Positions 10,364 to 19,418 of a stretch of DNA of 64,000 nucleotides are shown here, piece after piece. The notes below the pieces were generated by a model, which saw only the letters and a program-made list of their open reading frames with translations, made no database searches and was not told the origin of the DNA. Made by a program: the position numbers and the translations under genes. Numbering within the stretch: position 1 is the stretch's first letter; each line of letters starts with the position of its first letter. The stretch is from Stenotrophomonas maltophilia (lineage in GTDB: Bacteria; Pseudomonadota; Gammaproteobacteria; Xanthomonadales; Xanthomonadaceae): assembly GCA_009912235.1 (NCBI GenBank), contig WNDS01000002.1, positions 372,001 to 436,000 on the forward strand. The letters run 5' to 3'.

Positions 10364-11671
10364 TTACCGGTCAACCTCGCCGAACACCAGATCGTAGGTA
10401 CCGATCATCGCCACCACGTCGGCCAGCATGTGGCCGCGCACGATCGAATCGATCGAGGAGAGGTGGGCGAAGCCCGGGGCGCGCAGGTGGACGCGGAACG
10501 GCTTGTTGGCGCCGTCGGACACCAGGTAGCAGCCGAATTCACCCTTCGGGGCTTCCACGGCCGCGTAGGTTTCACCGGCCGGCACGCAGTAGCCTTCGCT
10601 GAACAGCTTGAAGTGGTGGATCAGCGCTTCCATGTCGTCCTTCATGTCCTCGCGGCTGGGCGGCGCGACCTTGAAGTTCTTGACCATCACCGGGCCCGGG
10701 TTGGCCTTCAGCCACGCCACGCACTGCTTGATGATGCGGTTGGACTCGCGCATTTCGGCCACGCGGCACAGGTAGCGGTCGTAGCAGTCGCCTTCCTTGC
10801 CCAGCGGGATGTCGAAATCGACGGCATCGTACTTGGCATACGGGCGCTTCTTGCGCAGATCCCAGGCAATGCCCGAGCCACGCAGCATCACGCCGGTCAT
10901 GCCCCAGGCGTTGGCCAGTTCGGGGGTGACCACGCCGATGCCGACGGTACGCTGCTTCCAGATGCGGTTGTCGGTCAGCAGGGTTTCGTATTCGTCGACG
11001 CGCTTGGGGAACTCGGCGGTGAAGTTCTCCAGGAAGTCCAGCAGCGAACCTTGGCGCGCGGCGTTGAGGTTCTTCAGGGCCTTGCCCTTGTGCCAGCGCG
11101 ATTCCTTGTACTTCGGCATCTGGTCCGGCAGGTCGCGGTAGACGCCGCCCGGACGGTAATAAGCCGCATGCATGCGCGCGCCGGAGACGGCTTCGTAGCA
11201 GTCCATCAGCTCTTCGCGCTCACGGAAGGCGTACAGCATCACCGCCATCGCACCCAGGTCGAGCGCGTTGGAGCCCAGCCACATCAGGTGGTTCAGGATG
11301 CGGGTGATCTCGTCGAACATGGTGCGGATGTACTGCGCACGCTCCGGCGCCTCGATGCCCATCAGGGTCTCGATCGAGCGCACGTAGGCGTGCTCGTTGC
11401 ACATCATCGACACGTAGTCGAGGCGGTCCATGTAACCGATGGACTGGTTGAACGGCTTGGACTCGGCCAGCTTTTCGGTACCACGGTGCAGCAGGCCCAC
11501 GTGCGGGTCTGCGCGCATGATGGTCTCGCCGTCCATTTCCAGGATCAGGCGCAGCACACCGTGCGCGGCCGGATGCTGGGGACCGAAGTTCATCGTGTAG
11601 TTGCGGATTTCCTGACGCAGTTCGGCAGGATTGCTGGCGAACGCTTCGCCGGCCTGGTGTACGTGACTCAC
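10364..11671 (-). CDS. nuoD: NADH-quinone oxidoreductase subunit D (49 kDa)
   Basis: Peripheral-arm subunit (435 aa) that lines the quinone-binding pocket with NuoB and descends from the large subunit of NiFe hydrogenases. The N-terminal motif [16 protein letters not shown] is present and the frame runs to the standard C-terminus DLVFGEVDR. The start is a GTG overlapping the nuoC stop (GTGA). Separate nuoC and nuoD, not fused as in E. coli, is usual in this family of bacteria. Confidence 0.98.
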   Translation of the reverse strand: MSHVHQAGEAFASNPAELRQEIRNYTMNFGPQHPAAHGVLRLILEMDGETIMRADPHVGLLHRGTEKLAESKPFNQSIGYMDRLDYVSMMCNEHAYVRSIETLMGIEAPERAQYIRTMFDEITRILNHLMWLGSNALDLGAMAVMLYAFREREELMDCYEAVSGARMHAAYYRPGGVYRDLPDQMPKYKESRWHKGKALKNLNAARQGSLLDFLENFTAEFPKRVDEYETLLTDNRIWKQRTVGIGVVTPELANAWGMTGVMLRGSGIAWDLRKKRPYAKYDAVDFDIPLGKEGDCYDRYLCRVAEMRESNRIIKQCVAWLKANPGPVMVKNFKVAPPSREDMKDDMEALIHHFKLFSEGYCVPAGETYAAVEAPKGEFGCYLVSDGANKPFRVHLRAPGFAHLSSIDSIVRGHMLADVVAMIGTYDLVFGEVDR

Positions 11672-12417
11672 TTCACTGCCTCCTGCGAACGCTCGCCTTC
11701 TGCGGTCTGCAGGCGCGGGTCGTCACGGATCACGCGGGGAACGTTGACGCGCGGCTCGACCGAGGTCACCGGCTCATACACCACACGCTTCTTTTCTTCG
11801 TCGTAGCGCACTTCCACGTTGCCGATCAGCGGGAAGTCCTTGCGGAATGGGTGGCCGACGAAACCATAGTCGGTCAGGATCCGGCGCAGGTCCGGGTGGC
11901 CTTCGAAGATCACGCCGTACAGGTCGAACGCTTCGCGCTCGAACCAGTTCAGACCCGGCCAGATGTCGGTCAGCGAGGCGACCACCGGCAGTGATTCGTC
12001 AGGGGCGAAGCAGCGCAGGTGGATCATCAGGTTGTGCTGCATCGAACGCAGCTGCGCGACCACGGCGAAACGCTGGGTCGGCATGTGCTGGGCGCTGACG
12101 CCGCCGGCGCCGTTTTCCTCGGTGGGGAACTCGCCCCACGCGAAACGGCCCTGGGCCTTGCCTTCGACGCCACGGCTGAAGCCCTGCGAGGACACATCGG
12201 CGGTGTCCCACTCGTCGGAACCGTAGCCGAGGTAGTCCACGCCGCAGAGGTCCACGGCCTGTTCGAACGCGAATTCGTCACGCAGCGCCAGGGCGACGGC
12301 ATGCCACTCGGCGGCAGGCACTTCCAGCGTCACTTCGCCGCGGGGTTCGACCACGATGACCTTCGCACCAGCGAAACGCGCGGAAAGTCGGTCGATGAAG
12401 GATGCTTGCTCTGCCAT
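11668..12417 (-). CDS. nuoC: NADH-quinone oxidoreductase subunit C (30 kDa)
   Basis: Peripheral-arm subunit (249 aa) packing against NuoD. The 30 kDa signature [20 protein letters not shown] appears near residue 155, followed by [10 protein letters not shown]. It contains a family-typical insertion near residues 85-105 ([20 protein letters not shown]). It lies 33 bases after nuoB and is coupled to nuoD by a four-base overlap. Confidence 0.97.
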   Translation of the reverse strand: MAEQASFIDRLSARFAGAKVIVVEPRGEVTLEVPAAEWHAVALALRDEFAFEQAVDLCGVDYLGYGSDEWDTADVSSQGFSRGVEGKAQGRFAWGEFPTEENGAGGVSAQHMPTQRFAVVAQLRSMQHNLMIHLRCFAPDESLPVVASLTDIWPGLNWFEREAFDLYGVIFEGHPDLRRILTDYGFVGHPFRKDFPLIGNVEVRYDEEKKRVVYEPVTSVEPRVNVPRVIRDDPRLQTAEGERSQEAVK

Positions 12418-12450
12418 GGGGGCTTGGCGCGCTCTTGTAAGGTGGAAAGG

Positions 12451-13005
12451 TCAGCGGACGATGGTCTGTGTACGCCAGATCTTCTTCTGCAGCTGCAGGA
12501 TCCCGTACACCAGCGCCTCGGCGGTCGGCGGGCAGCCGGGGACATACACGTCCACCGGCACCACGCGGTCACAGCCGCGCACGACCGAATACGAATAATG
12601 GTAGTAGCCGCCGCCATTGGCGCAGCTGCCCATCGAGATGACCCACTTCGGGTCCGGCATCTGGTCATAGACCTTGCGCAGCGCCGGGGCCATCTTGTTG
12701 ACCAGGGTGCCGGCGACGATCATGACGTCGGACTGGCGCGGCGACGGGCGGAACACCACGCCGTAGCGGTCCAGATCCAGGCGCGCCGCACCGGCGTGCA
12801 TCATTTCGACCGCGCAGCAGGCCAGACCGAAGGTCATCGGCCACATCGAACCGGTACGTGCCCAGTTCAGCAGCGCATCGACGCTGGTGGTGACGTAACC
12901 CTTCTCCAGCAGCGGGTTGTCGCCCTGGGGCCGCAGGATGTCATCAACCCGCCCTTCCGGGGTCGGATTGTTCATCAGGCCATCGAGAGTCTGAATCACT
13001 CCCAT
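12451..13005 (-). CDS. nuoB: NADH-quinone oxidoreductase subunit B (cluster N2)
   Basis: Subunit holding the terminal 4Fe-4S cluster N2 beside the quinone site (184 aa). The unusual adjacent cysteines appear in [13 protein letters not shown], and further ligands in SMGSCANGG and [11 protein letters not shown]. The frame stays open far upstream through nuoA, so the start is placed at the ATG beginning [10 protein letters not shown], which matches the family and overlaps the end of nuoA by ten bases. Confidence 0.97.
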   Translation of the reverse strand: MGVIQTLDGLMNNPTPEGRVDDILRPQGDNPLLEKGYVTTSVDALLNWARTGSMWPMTFGLACCAVEMMHAGAARLDLDRYGVVFRPSPRQSDVMIVAGTLVNKMAPALRKVYDQMPDPKWVISMGSCANGGGYYHYSYSVVRGCDRVVPVDVYVPGCPPTAEALVYGILQLQKKIWRTQTIVR

Positions 13006-13352
13006 TCCAGCGCTCCCTTCTTCCAGACGTAAATGAAACCGAGGAACAGCATGCCGATGAACAGGCCCATGGTGACCAGCGAACGGGCGCCGATTTCCAT
13101 GAACACCTGGGTCCAGGGCACGATGAAGATGATTTCCAGGTCGAAGACGATGAATTGGATCGCGATCAGGTAGTAGCGCACATCGAACTTCATGCGCGCG
13201 TCCTCGAAAGCCTCGAAGCCGCACTCGTACGGCGAGAGCTTTTCCAGATCGGGGCGGCGGGGACCGAGGAATCGGCCTACCAGCATCAGCGTCACGCCAA
13301 TACCGGTGGCAACAATCAGAAACAGCAGGGACGGCAAATATTCGGCCAGCAC
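12996..13352 (-). CDS. nuoA: NADH-quinone oxidoreductase subunit A
   Basis: First gene of the complex I operon, a small three-helix membrane protein (118 aa). The conserved loop [21 protein letters not shown] is present. The chosen start is a GTG ([10 protein letters not shown]) with the purine-rich stretch AAGAGAGAA just upstream; an upstream in-frame ATG would add an arginine-rich leader that does not fit the family. It follows tRNA-Leu by about 110 bases, so the nuo operon may be partly read through from tpiA-secG-tRNA as well as from its own promoter, which was not located. Confidence 0.95.
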   Translation of the reverse strand: MLAEYLPSLLFLIVATGIGVTLMLVGRFLGPRRPDLEKLSPYECGFEAFEDARMKFDVRYYLIAIQFIVFDLEIIFIVPWTQVFMEIGARSLVTMGLFIGMLFLGFIYVWKKGALEWE

Positions 13353-13463
13353 AGCGATTCTCTCTTGCCTCTGCCGCCGCGCCTGCAGGCGCTTTGGCAT
13401 GGGGGAGTGGACGGGAAACGGCCTGGAGCATTGCGCGCCAGGCGAACCCGCTTTACTTACAAA

Positions 13464-13548
13464 TGGTGCCCAAGAGGGGATTCGAACCCCTACGACCTAA
13501 GTCGCTACCACCTCAAGGTAGTGCGTCTACCAATTCCGCCACCTGGGC
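13464..13548 (-). tRNA. tRNA-Leu (anticodon GAG)
   Basis: An 85-base class II tRNA gene with encoded CCA. The acceptor arms GCCCAGG and CTTGGGC pair with one G-T wobble, the D-arm reads GGCGGAATTGGTAGACGC, the anticodon loop TTGAGGT gives GAG, a variable arm follows, and the T-arm contains GGTTCGAATCC. Its place directly after secG is conserved in many gammaproteobacteria; here nuoA follows. Confidence 0.98.
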
Positions 13549-13601
13549 AAACGATCACATCACACTATGGAGTCGCGATGCGCCGCATATTGTAACCGGC
13601 T

Positions 13602-14024
13602 TCAGGGTTTCTGGGAGCCTTCCGACGGCTTTTCTTCACCAGAAACCGAAGATTCCTTCTTGGCCGGCTCGGCAGCGGCCGGAACGGCCTGCTGGGCCGG
13701 GGCCGGAGCGGCCTGCGGCACCTCGTTGGCGGGGGCAACCACGGCCGGGGCGGACATCAGGCCCAGGTCCTGGGTGGCCGCCGGACGGCTGCCGTGGCCG
13801 GCGTACCAGGCCATGAACAGGCTGATGCCGAAGAACACCACTGCCAGCCACTTGGTCGACTTGGACAGGAAGTTGGAAGTACCACGCGCACCGAACACGG
13901 TCCCCGAGGCGCCGGCGCCGAAGCCCAAGCCCGCCGCCGCACCCGAGCCACGCTGCATCAGGATGAGCGCGATCATGGCCACAGCGACCAGCACGTAGAC
14001 GACATTGAGGATCAACATCAGCAT
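13602..14024 (-). CDS. secG: Preprotein translocase subunit SecG
   Basis: Small inner-membrane subunit of the Sec translocon (140 aa) that assists SecA-driven protein export with SecY and SecE. Two hydrophobic helices flank the conserved loop LMQRGSGAAAGLGFGAGASG, and the motif GARGTSNFLSKSTKW follows. The C-terminal 50 residues are an Ala/Pro-rich, poorly conserved tail, longer than in E. coli (110 aa). It lies 50 bases after tpiA, the classical gene pair. Confidence 0.96.
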   Translation of the reverse strand: MLMLILNVVYVLVAVAMIALILMQRGSGAAAGLGFGAGASGTVFGARGTSNFLSKSTKWLAVVFFGISLFMAWYAGHGSRPAATQDLGLMSAPAVVAPANEVPQAAPAPAQQAVPAAAEPAKKESSVSGEEKPSEGSQKP

Positions 14025-14074
14025 TTCGAATCCGCCCTCGGACAGGTAGTGCCGGCCATCAGCCGGCGATAGTG

Positions 14075-14836
14075 CTAATTAGGCGCCGCCGCATCGACGA
14101 TGGCGAGGAAATCGGCGGCCACCAGCGAGGCGCCACCAACCAGCCCGCCATCGACATCCGGCTGCGCGAACAGTTCCCGGGCATTGTCCGGCTTCACGCT
14201 ACCGCCGTAAAGAATGGGCAGTAAATCGGCAATTTTAGCATCGAACTTCGCCACTTCGCCACGGATGAAGGCGTGCACGGCCTGCGCCTGCTCCTTGCTG
14301 GCGGTGCGCCCGGTGCCGATGGCCCAGACCGGTTCGTAGGCCGCCACGGCCGCGGCAAAGCCCTGCGCGCCGACCCGTTCCAGCACCGGCTGCAGCTGGC
14401 TGGCGATGACCGCTTCGGTCTGCCCGGCCTCGCGCTGTTCCAGGGTCTCGCCGATGCACAGCACCGGCACCAGGCCGGCATGCACGGCGGCGGCGAACTT
14501 GCGGGCAACCAGCTCGCTGCTTTCGTTGTGGTACTGGCGGCGCTCGGAATGACCGACCAGGCCGTAGCGCGCACCGACGTCATGCAGCATGGCCGCGCAG
14601 ACCTCGCCGGTGTAGGCGCCCTTCTCGTTGCTGCTGACATCCTGGGCACCGAAGGCCAGGCCGCGCTCGCCGAACTCTTCGACCAGTTCCCCCAGGTAGG
14701 GCAGCGGCGGCATCACGACCACCTCCACCCCGGCCTTGGGCAGCCCGGCGGCCACCTCGTCCAGCAGGGCGGTGGCGAAATGGCGGCTGCCGTGCAGTTT
14801 CCAGTTTCCGGCGACGATCTTGCGGCGCATGGGCAT
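14075..14836 (-). CDS. tpiA: Triosephosphate isomerase
   Basis: Glycolytic enzyme interconverting dihydroxyacetone phosphate and glyceraldehyde 3-phosphate (253 aa, normal length). The substrate lysine is in VAGNWKLHG, the electrophilic histidine in VGHSERR, and the catalytic glutamate in AYEPVWAIGTGRTAS. The C-terminal phosphate-binding GGSVKPDNA is intact. A start two codons later (MRRKIVAGNWK) is possible. It is first in a minus-strand run with secG and tRNA-Leu. Confidence 0.98.
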   Translation of the reverse strand: MPMRRKIVAGNWKLHGSRHFATALLDEVAAGLPKAGVEVVVMPPLPYLGELVEEFGERGLAFGAQDVSSNEKGAYTGEVCAAMLHDVGARYGLVGHSERRQYHNESSELVARKFAAAVHAGLVPVLCIGETLEQREAGQTEAVIASQLQPVLERVGAQGFAAAVAAYEPVWAIGTGRTASKEQAQAVHAFIRGEVAKFDAKIADLLPILYGGSVKPDNARELFAQPDVDGGLVGGASLVAADFLAIVDAAAPN

Positions 14837-14998
14837 TGGTTCCCTTTGAAATCAACGGACCATGATACCCGGATCGGCAAAAACCCGTTTACCTGTAAGC
14901 GGTTACATGTTTTTCAGCCAACGGCGGGGCCCTTGCGGCGGGGGTTTGGGTCGCGAAGAACCCGGTTGGGGCTGGAAGGCCTGGCCGGGGGTGTCGCC

Positions 14999-15039
14999 GG
15001 GGTCAGATCCCTTTTCCGCAGGAAAAGGGATCTGACCCC
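14999..15039. repeat. 41-base perfect inverted repeat
   Basis: Two 19-base arms (GGGGTCAGATCCCTTTTCC and its exact complement) surround a three-base loop, GCA. Transcribed from either strand it would form a very stable hairpin. There is no T-run, so it is not a standard intrinsic terminator. The arm sequence resembles a palindrome family scattered through Xanthomonadaceae genomes (from memory). Confidence 0.85.
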
Positions 15040-15155
15040 TCCTCTGCCAACCCACACCACCCCGCCCAACCAGCAGAAACCCACAGCCGTTTTGGGCTTG
15101 GGCTTTGGCGTCTGCGGGTGCAGGGCGCAGCCCTGCCGAACACCTCCGCTGCGCT

Positions 15156-15179
15156 CGCCGGGCATGGCCCGGCGCTACC
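15156..15179. repeat. REP-like palindrome ending in CTACC
   Basis: The sequence CGCCGGGCATGGCCCGGCG is followed by CTACC, which is GGTAG on the other strand. It matches one half of the pair at 54,865-54,923 almost exactly. Such GTAG-tagged hairpins are the typical small repetitive palindromes of Stenotrophomonas. Confidence 0.75.
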
Positions 15180-15186
15180 CGTAATG

Positions 15187-15208
15187 AAAAAGCCGCCTTC
15201 CGGCGGCT
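15187..15208 (-). terminator. Intrinsic terminator after the oxygenase gene
   Basis: Read on the minus strand, AGCCGCC pairs with GGCGGCT across a four-base loop and is followed by TTTTCATTAC. It lies seven bases past the stop of the minus-strand oxygenase gene, where an intrinsic terminator is expected. Confidence 0.8.
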
Positions 15209-15214
15209 TCTTCA

Positions 15215-16150
15215 TTATTTCAGCTTGATCTCGCGCAGGCGTTCTTCGAGGAACCCGTGGGCCGTGATCGGCTCCGGGTAGCGGCTCGGCTTCTCCGCCG
15301 TGATGCACGAGGGCAGCACGTCGATCAGGTAATCCGGGTTCGGGTGCAAGAAGAACGGCACCGAGTAACGCGGCTGGCGCGCCAGCTCGCCCGGGGGGTT
15401 GACCACGCGGTGGATGGTCGACGGGTACACGTGGTTGGTCAGGCGCTGCAGCATGTCGCCGATGTTGACCACGATCGTGTCAGCGTCGGAGGTGAACGGC
15501 ACCCACTGGCCATCGTGCGCCTGCACTTCCAGGCCCGCCGCACTGGCGCCGACCAGCAGCGTGATGAAGTTGATGTCGCCATGCGCACCGGCGCGCACAT
15601 TGGGGATGTCGTCGGTGGTGATCGGCGGGTAATGGATCGGGCGCAGGATCGAGTTGCCGAAGTTGGTCTTGTCGGCGAAGAAGGTTTCCGACAGGCCGAT
15701 GTGTAGGGCCAGCGCCGACAGCACGCGCGAACCGAGGTGGTCCAGCGCCTGGTACAGGCCGTAGCCGCGCTCACGGAAGCCCTCGACCTCGGTCGGCCAC
15801 AGGTTCGGCGGCATCACCTCGCGGTACTTGGAGTCGTCGGCGATCTCGCGGCCGATGTGCCAGAACTCCTTCAGGTCGAAGTGCTTGGAGCCCTTGGCGG
15901 TCTCCACGCCGAACGGCGTGTAGCCGCGCGCGCCACCGCCGCCGGCCACGTGGTACTGGCGCTTGACCTCGTCCGGCAGGGCGAAGAAGGCCTTGAACAC
16001 GTCATAGGCACCGTCAATGTCGGCCTGCGGAATGCCGTGGTTGCGGATGCCGGCGAAGCCCCACTGGCGGTACGCCGCGCCCAGCTCGGCCACGAAGGCC
16101 TCGCGGTCGCTGTCGAAACGGGTGATGTCGAGGGTGGGGATCTGGCTCAC
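15215..16150 (-). CDS. 2-oxoglutarate/Fe(II)-dependent oxygenase, isopenicillin N synthase-like
   Basis: Protein of 311 aa of the isopenicillin-N-synthase-like non-haem iron oxygenase superfamily. The iron ligands are visible: HGD in RAGAHGDINFITLL (about residue 205) and the distal histidine in YPSTIHRVVNP. The RxS motif that binds the co-substrate carboxylate appears as RYSVPFF. The N-terminal domain (MSQIPTLDITRF... AYRQWGFAGIRNHGIP) is also typical. The start is a GTG preceded by AGGAC; an in-frame extension upstream lacks family features. It stands alone, divergent from the LapC-like gene. The substrate cannot be told from sequence. Confidence 0.88.
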   Translation of the reverse strand: MSQIPTLDITRFDSDREAFVAELGAAYRQWGFAGIRNHGIPQADIDGAYDVFKAFFALPDEVKRQYHVAGGGGARGYTPFGVETAKGSKHFDLKEFWHIGREIADDSKYREVMPPNLWPTEVEGFRERGYGLYQALDHLGSRVLSALALHIGLSETFFADKTNFGNSILRPIHYPPITTDDIPNVRAGAHGDINFITLLVGASAAGLEVQAHDGQWVPFTSDADTIVVNIGDMLQRLTNHVYPSTIHRVVNPPGELARQPRYSVPFFLHPNPDYLIDVLPSCITAEKPSRYPEPITAHGFLEERLREIKLK

Positions 16151-16339
16151 AGCATGTCCTGGCTTGTCGTTGGGGCGGCCCGCTGCGCGCTGGCGCGACG
16201 GGCTGAACATTGTGACAGAACCGTCAGGGGACGCCACCGACACCAGTGATACAAGTAGATACAATGCGCAACCCGCGCGTGCTTAACGATTCGTTGACGT
16301 CGCGACAGACCACCTGCTCCACCGACGCCCCGCTCCGTG

Positions 16340-18232
16340 ATGCCGCCCATTCCCATGCCCACCGCTGCCGCTGCCCCCCGCCCGACCGGCGCCGCCGGCC
16401 GCTGGCCTCGGCTGGGCTGGTGGAGCCTGTTCATCGGCGCCAACCTGCTGCTGGCGCTGGTCATCACGGTGGGCAACATTCCGCTGGCCGACAACCCCGG
16501 TGGCCGCCTCGGCACGGCCTATCTGGCCGTTGCCCTGCCCGGCCACCTGCTGGCACTGGGCGCAGTAGCTGGTCTGCTGCCGCTAGTGGTGGGGCTCTGG
16601 GCCCGCAGCACGCGCCCGCTGACCGTGGGCACGGCGCTGTTCCAGGGGCTGTGGCTGTGCCTGCTGCTGGTCGATGCCAAGGTCTTCGCGCTGTATCGCT
16701 TCCACCTCAATGCGATGGTGGCCAACATGGTGTTCGGCGGCGCGCTGGGCGACCAGGTCAGCCTGGCCTGGAGCACCTGGCTGCAGGCCACGGCGGTGGG
16801 CGCGGCGGTGTTCGCCGCCGAGGCGCTGCTGGCATGGGCGTGCTGGGCGCTGCTGTCCGCGCATGGCCTGCGCCGCCGGCTGGGCCTGGGCTGGGCGGCG
16901 GTGCTGCTGCTGATGGCGGGCGGCCAGCTGGCCACGGCCTATTACGATGCGCGCGGCGAACGTGCGCCCACGGCACAGTGGAACTACCTGCCGTGGGCGC
17001 AGCCAATCACCGCCAGCTCCTTCATGCGCCGGCTGGGCGTGGTGGGCGATGCCCGCGCCGCCCTGCCCGATGCGCGCCTGAGCCAGCTGCGCTACCCGCT
17101 GGCGCCGCTGCGCTGCCAGAGCACCACCCGCCCCAACGTGCTGATGGTGGTGATGGAATCGCTGCGGCAGGACATGCTGCAGCCGCAGGTGATGCCGAAT
17201 GCCTCAGCACTGGCGGCGCGCGCACGCGTGCAGGAGCAGCGCCTCAGAACCGGCAACGCGACCCGCTATGGCCTGTTCGGCCTGCTGTACGGCCTGCCTG
17301 GCGGCTACTGGCCCAGCATGCTGGCCGAGCAGCGCGGCTCGGTGCTGTTCGAGGTCCTGAAGCAGCAGGGCTACGACCTGCACCTGTACGGCAGCGCGCC
17401 GCTGTACAGCCCGGAGTTCGATCGCACCGCCTTCGCCGATGTGCGCCCCCTGCTGCACCAGGGGGCGCCGGCGCTGCCGGTTGACCAGCGCGATGCCGGC
17501 ATCGTGCGCGAGCTGCAGGCCGGCATCCGCCGCAGCCAGGCCAGCGCCACGCCGTGGTTCGGCTTCGTGTTCCTCGATTCCACCCACGCGCCCTACCACA
17601 TGCCCGCCGGCTACCCGCCCCTGGCCACGCCGATGGCCGAGCGGATCGATTTCCTGTCGCTGGGCCCCGGCCACGACCCGGCGCCGGAGCGCAACCGCTA
17701 CCGCACCGCCGTGCACTACGCCGACAGCCTGCTGGGCCAGCTGCTGGATGACCTGCAGGCGCAGGGCCTGGACGAGAACACGATCGTGCTGGTGACCGGC
17801 GACCACGCCGAGGAATTCAACGACCTGCAGCTGAATTACTGGGGCCACAACGGCAACTTCTCCGACTACCAGCTGCAGGTGCCGTTCGTGCTGCGCTGGC
17901 CCGGCCAGCCCACCGGCCCCGACGCACGCGTGAGTTCGCACGAGGACTGGGTGCCCACCCTGCTGCGCCACGGCCTGGGCTGCGAGAACGCGCTGGACGA
18001 CTTCAGCACCGGGCGCGACCTGCTGGCCCCCGCGCCCGACGGCCCGCGCGCCCTGATGGTGGAGAGCTGGTCGCAGCGCGCGGACCGCCGTGGCGATGCC
18101 ATCTACGTATTCGACAAGTTCGGCAACGCCACCGCGCTGGACCGCAACTATCTTCCCCTGCCACAGCAGACGCCGGACGCGGCTGCCGTGCAGGGCGCAT
18201 GGGAAGCGCTGACCCGCTTCCGCAACCGATGA
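16340..18232 (+). CDS. Inner-membrane sulfatase-fold protein, YejM/PbgA/LapC-like
   Basis: About 630 aa. The first about 190 residues hold five hydrophobic segments in the style of the DUF3413 region of YejM (for example LLLVDAKVFALYRFHLNAMV). A periplasmic alkaline-phosphatase/sulfatase fold follows, with NVLMVVMESLRQD, FLDSTHAPYHMP and VTGDHAEEF. In E. coli, YejM (LapC) senses outer-membrane lipopolysaccharide and controls LpxC turnover through LapB-FtsH; the same role here is inferred from family only. The ATG at 16,340 is preferred over the GTG one codon earlier, and a later ATG at 16,355 is possible. It heads a plus-strand run with a glycosyltransferase and a deacetylase. Confidence 0.82.
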   Translation: MPPIPMPTAAAAPRPTGAAGRWPRLGWWSLFIGANLLLALVITVGNIPLADNPGGRLGTAYLAVALPGHLLALGAVAGLLPLVVGLWARSTRPLTVGTALFQGLWLCLLLVDAKVFALYRFHLNAMVANMVFGGALGDQVSLAWSTWLQATAVGAAVFAAEALLAWACWALLSAHGLRRRLGLGWAAVLLLMAGGQLATAYYDARGERAPTAQWNYLPWAQPITASSFMRRLGVVGDARAALPDARLSQLRYPLAPLRCQSTTRPNVLMVVMESLRQDMLQPQVMPNASALAARARVQEQRLRTGNATRYGLFGLLYGLPGGYWPSMLAEQRGSVLFEVLKQQGYDLHLYGSAPLYSPEFDRTAFADVRPLLHQGAPALPVDQRDAGIVRELQAGIRRSQASATPWFGFVFLDSTHAPYHMPAGYPPLATPMAERIDFLSLGPGHDPAPERNRYRTAVHYADSLLGQLLDDLQAQGLDENTIVLVTGDHAEEFNDLQLNYWGHNGNFSDYQLQVPFVLRWPGQPTGPDARVSSHEDWVPTLLRHGLGCENALDDFSTGRDLLAPAPDGPRALMVESWSQRADRRGDAIYVFDKFGNATALDRNYLPLPQQTPDAAAVQGAWEALTRFRNR

Positions 18233-18272
18233 GCGCGACCTGCGCACGCCACCTTCAAGGACAGCCGCCACG

Positions 18273-19418
18273 ATGAGCCGCCCGCTGCGAATCCTGCATA
18301 CCGAAGCCGCCAAGGGCATGGGTGGGCAGGAGATCTACATCTTCCGCCACATGCAGGCCATGCGCGCGCGGGGCCACCAGATCGAGCTGCTGTGCCAGCC
18401 CGAGGCACGGCTGGGCGCGCTGGCGCGCGAACACGGCTTCACCGTGCACACGCTGAAGATGGGCGGGCTGGCGCGACTGCTGCGCGGCATCGTCTCGGTG
18501 GCGCGGCTGGTCCGCCGCGGGCGCTACGACGTGGTCAACACCACCAGCCGCCGTGATGCGCTGATCGCCGCCGCCGGTGCGCGACTGGGCGGCACCCCGC
18601 TGGTGGTGCGCTCGCGGCACCTGATGAGCCCGGTCAACTCGGTGCTGACCTACACCGGCCTGCCCCACCGCATCATCACCGTCAGCAGCTTCGTCAAGCA
18701 GCTGCTGGTGGACCGCGGCATCGATGCGGCGCGCATCGGCATCGTGCCGCCGATCACCGCCGTGCCGGAATGGAACGCCAGCCCGACCGGCGATTCATGG
18801 GCGGCCCTGCAGCAGGTGCGTGCGCAGGTGCGCAGCGAGCTGGGCTTCACCGAGGCCGATACCGTGGTGGGCTGCGTGGCGGTGCTGCGCGAGCCCAAGG
18901 GCCACATGGACCTGCTGCGCGCGATGGTGCCGCTGTGCCGGGCCAACCCAGCACTGCACCTGGTGATCGTCGGCGACGGCGAACCCGTGATGTCGCGGCT
19001 GAAGGCGCTGCGCGATGAAACCGGCCTGCAGCAGCAGGTGCACCTGCTCGGCTACCGCTGTGATGCCGGGCGCCTGGTGGCCGGCTTCGATGTCTTCGCG
19101 CTGGCTACCCACAAGGAAGCAGCGGGCACCGTGTTCCTGGAAGCGGCGCAGGCCGGCGTGCCGATCGTGGCCACGCGCGTGGGCGGCGTACCGGAAATGG
19201 TGGTGGAAGGCAGCAACGCCATCCTCACTCCGTTGGGCGACAATGACGCCCTGGGCGGCGCCCTGCGCCTGCTGGCCGATGACCCGCAGCGCCGCCGCCT
19301 GATGGGCCGCGCGGGCTGGGACTGGATGCGTGCTGCGCACCGTTTCACCGCCGACGGCCACGCAGAAGCGGCCGAACACTATTATCACCAGTGGTTGAAG
19401 GAGCTGGGCCATGGCTGA
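18273..19418 (+). CDS. GT4-family glycosyltransferase
   Basis: Protein of 381 aa with the two-domain GT-B architecture. The N-terminal glycine-rich start is LRILHTEAAKGMGGQEIY. The C-terminal nucleotide-sugar site has the EX7E pattern (EAAGTVFLE) followed by AAQAGVPIVATRVGGVPEMV. No membrane segment or signal peptide is seen, so it acts on the cytoplasmic face. It starts 40 bases after the LapC-like gene and overlaps the deacetylase by eight bases, which suggests that the two enzymes act on one glycan, perhaps lipopolysaccharide core. Donor and acceptor are unknown. Confidence 0.88.
   Translation: MSRPLRILHTEAAKGMGGQEIYIFRHMQAMRARGHQIELLCQPEARLGALAREHGFTVHTLKMGGLARLLRGIVSVARLVRRGRYDVVNTTSRRDALIAAAGARLGGTPLVVRSRHLMSPVNSVLTYTGLPHRIITVSSFVKQLLVDRGIDAARIGIVPPITAVPEWNASPTGDSWAALQQVRAQVRSELGFTEADTVVGCVAVLREPKGHMDLLRAMVPLCRANPALHLVIVGDGEPVMSRLKALRDETGLQQQVHLLGYRCDAGRLVAGFDVFALATHKEAAGTVFLEAAQAGVPIVATRVGGVPEMVVEGSNAILTPLGDNDALGGALRLLADDPQRRRLMGRAGWDWMRAAHRFTADGHAEAAEHYYHQWLKELGHG

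Larger units (their letters stand above)
14837..15214. other. Repeat-rich intergenic region
   Basis: No gene is supported in these 378 bases. The left part should hold the tpiA promoter, which was not resolved. The rest holds a 41-base perfect palindrome, a GTAG-type repetitive palindrome and the terminator of the downstream oxygenase gene, each listed separately. Short open frames here are Arg/Pro-rich and look like chance frames in GC-rich DNA. Confidence 0.7.

Noticed and set aside
14914..15165. Short frames across the palindromes after tpiA
   Set aside because: They translate inverted repeats into low-complexity Pro/Arg/Lys sequence.
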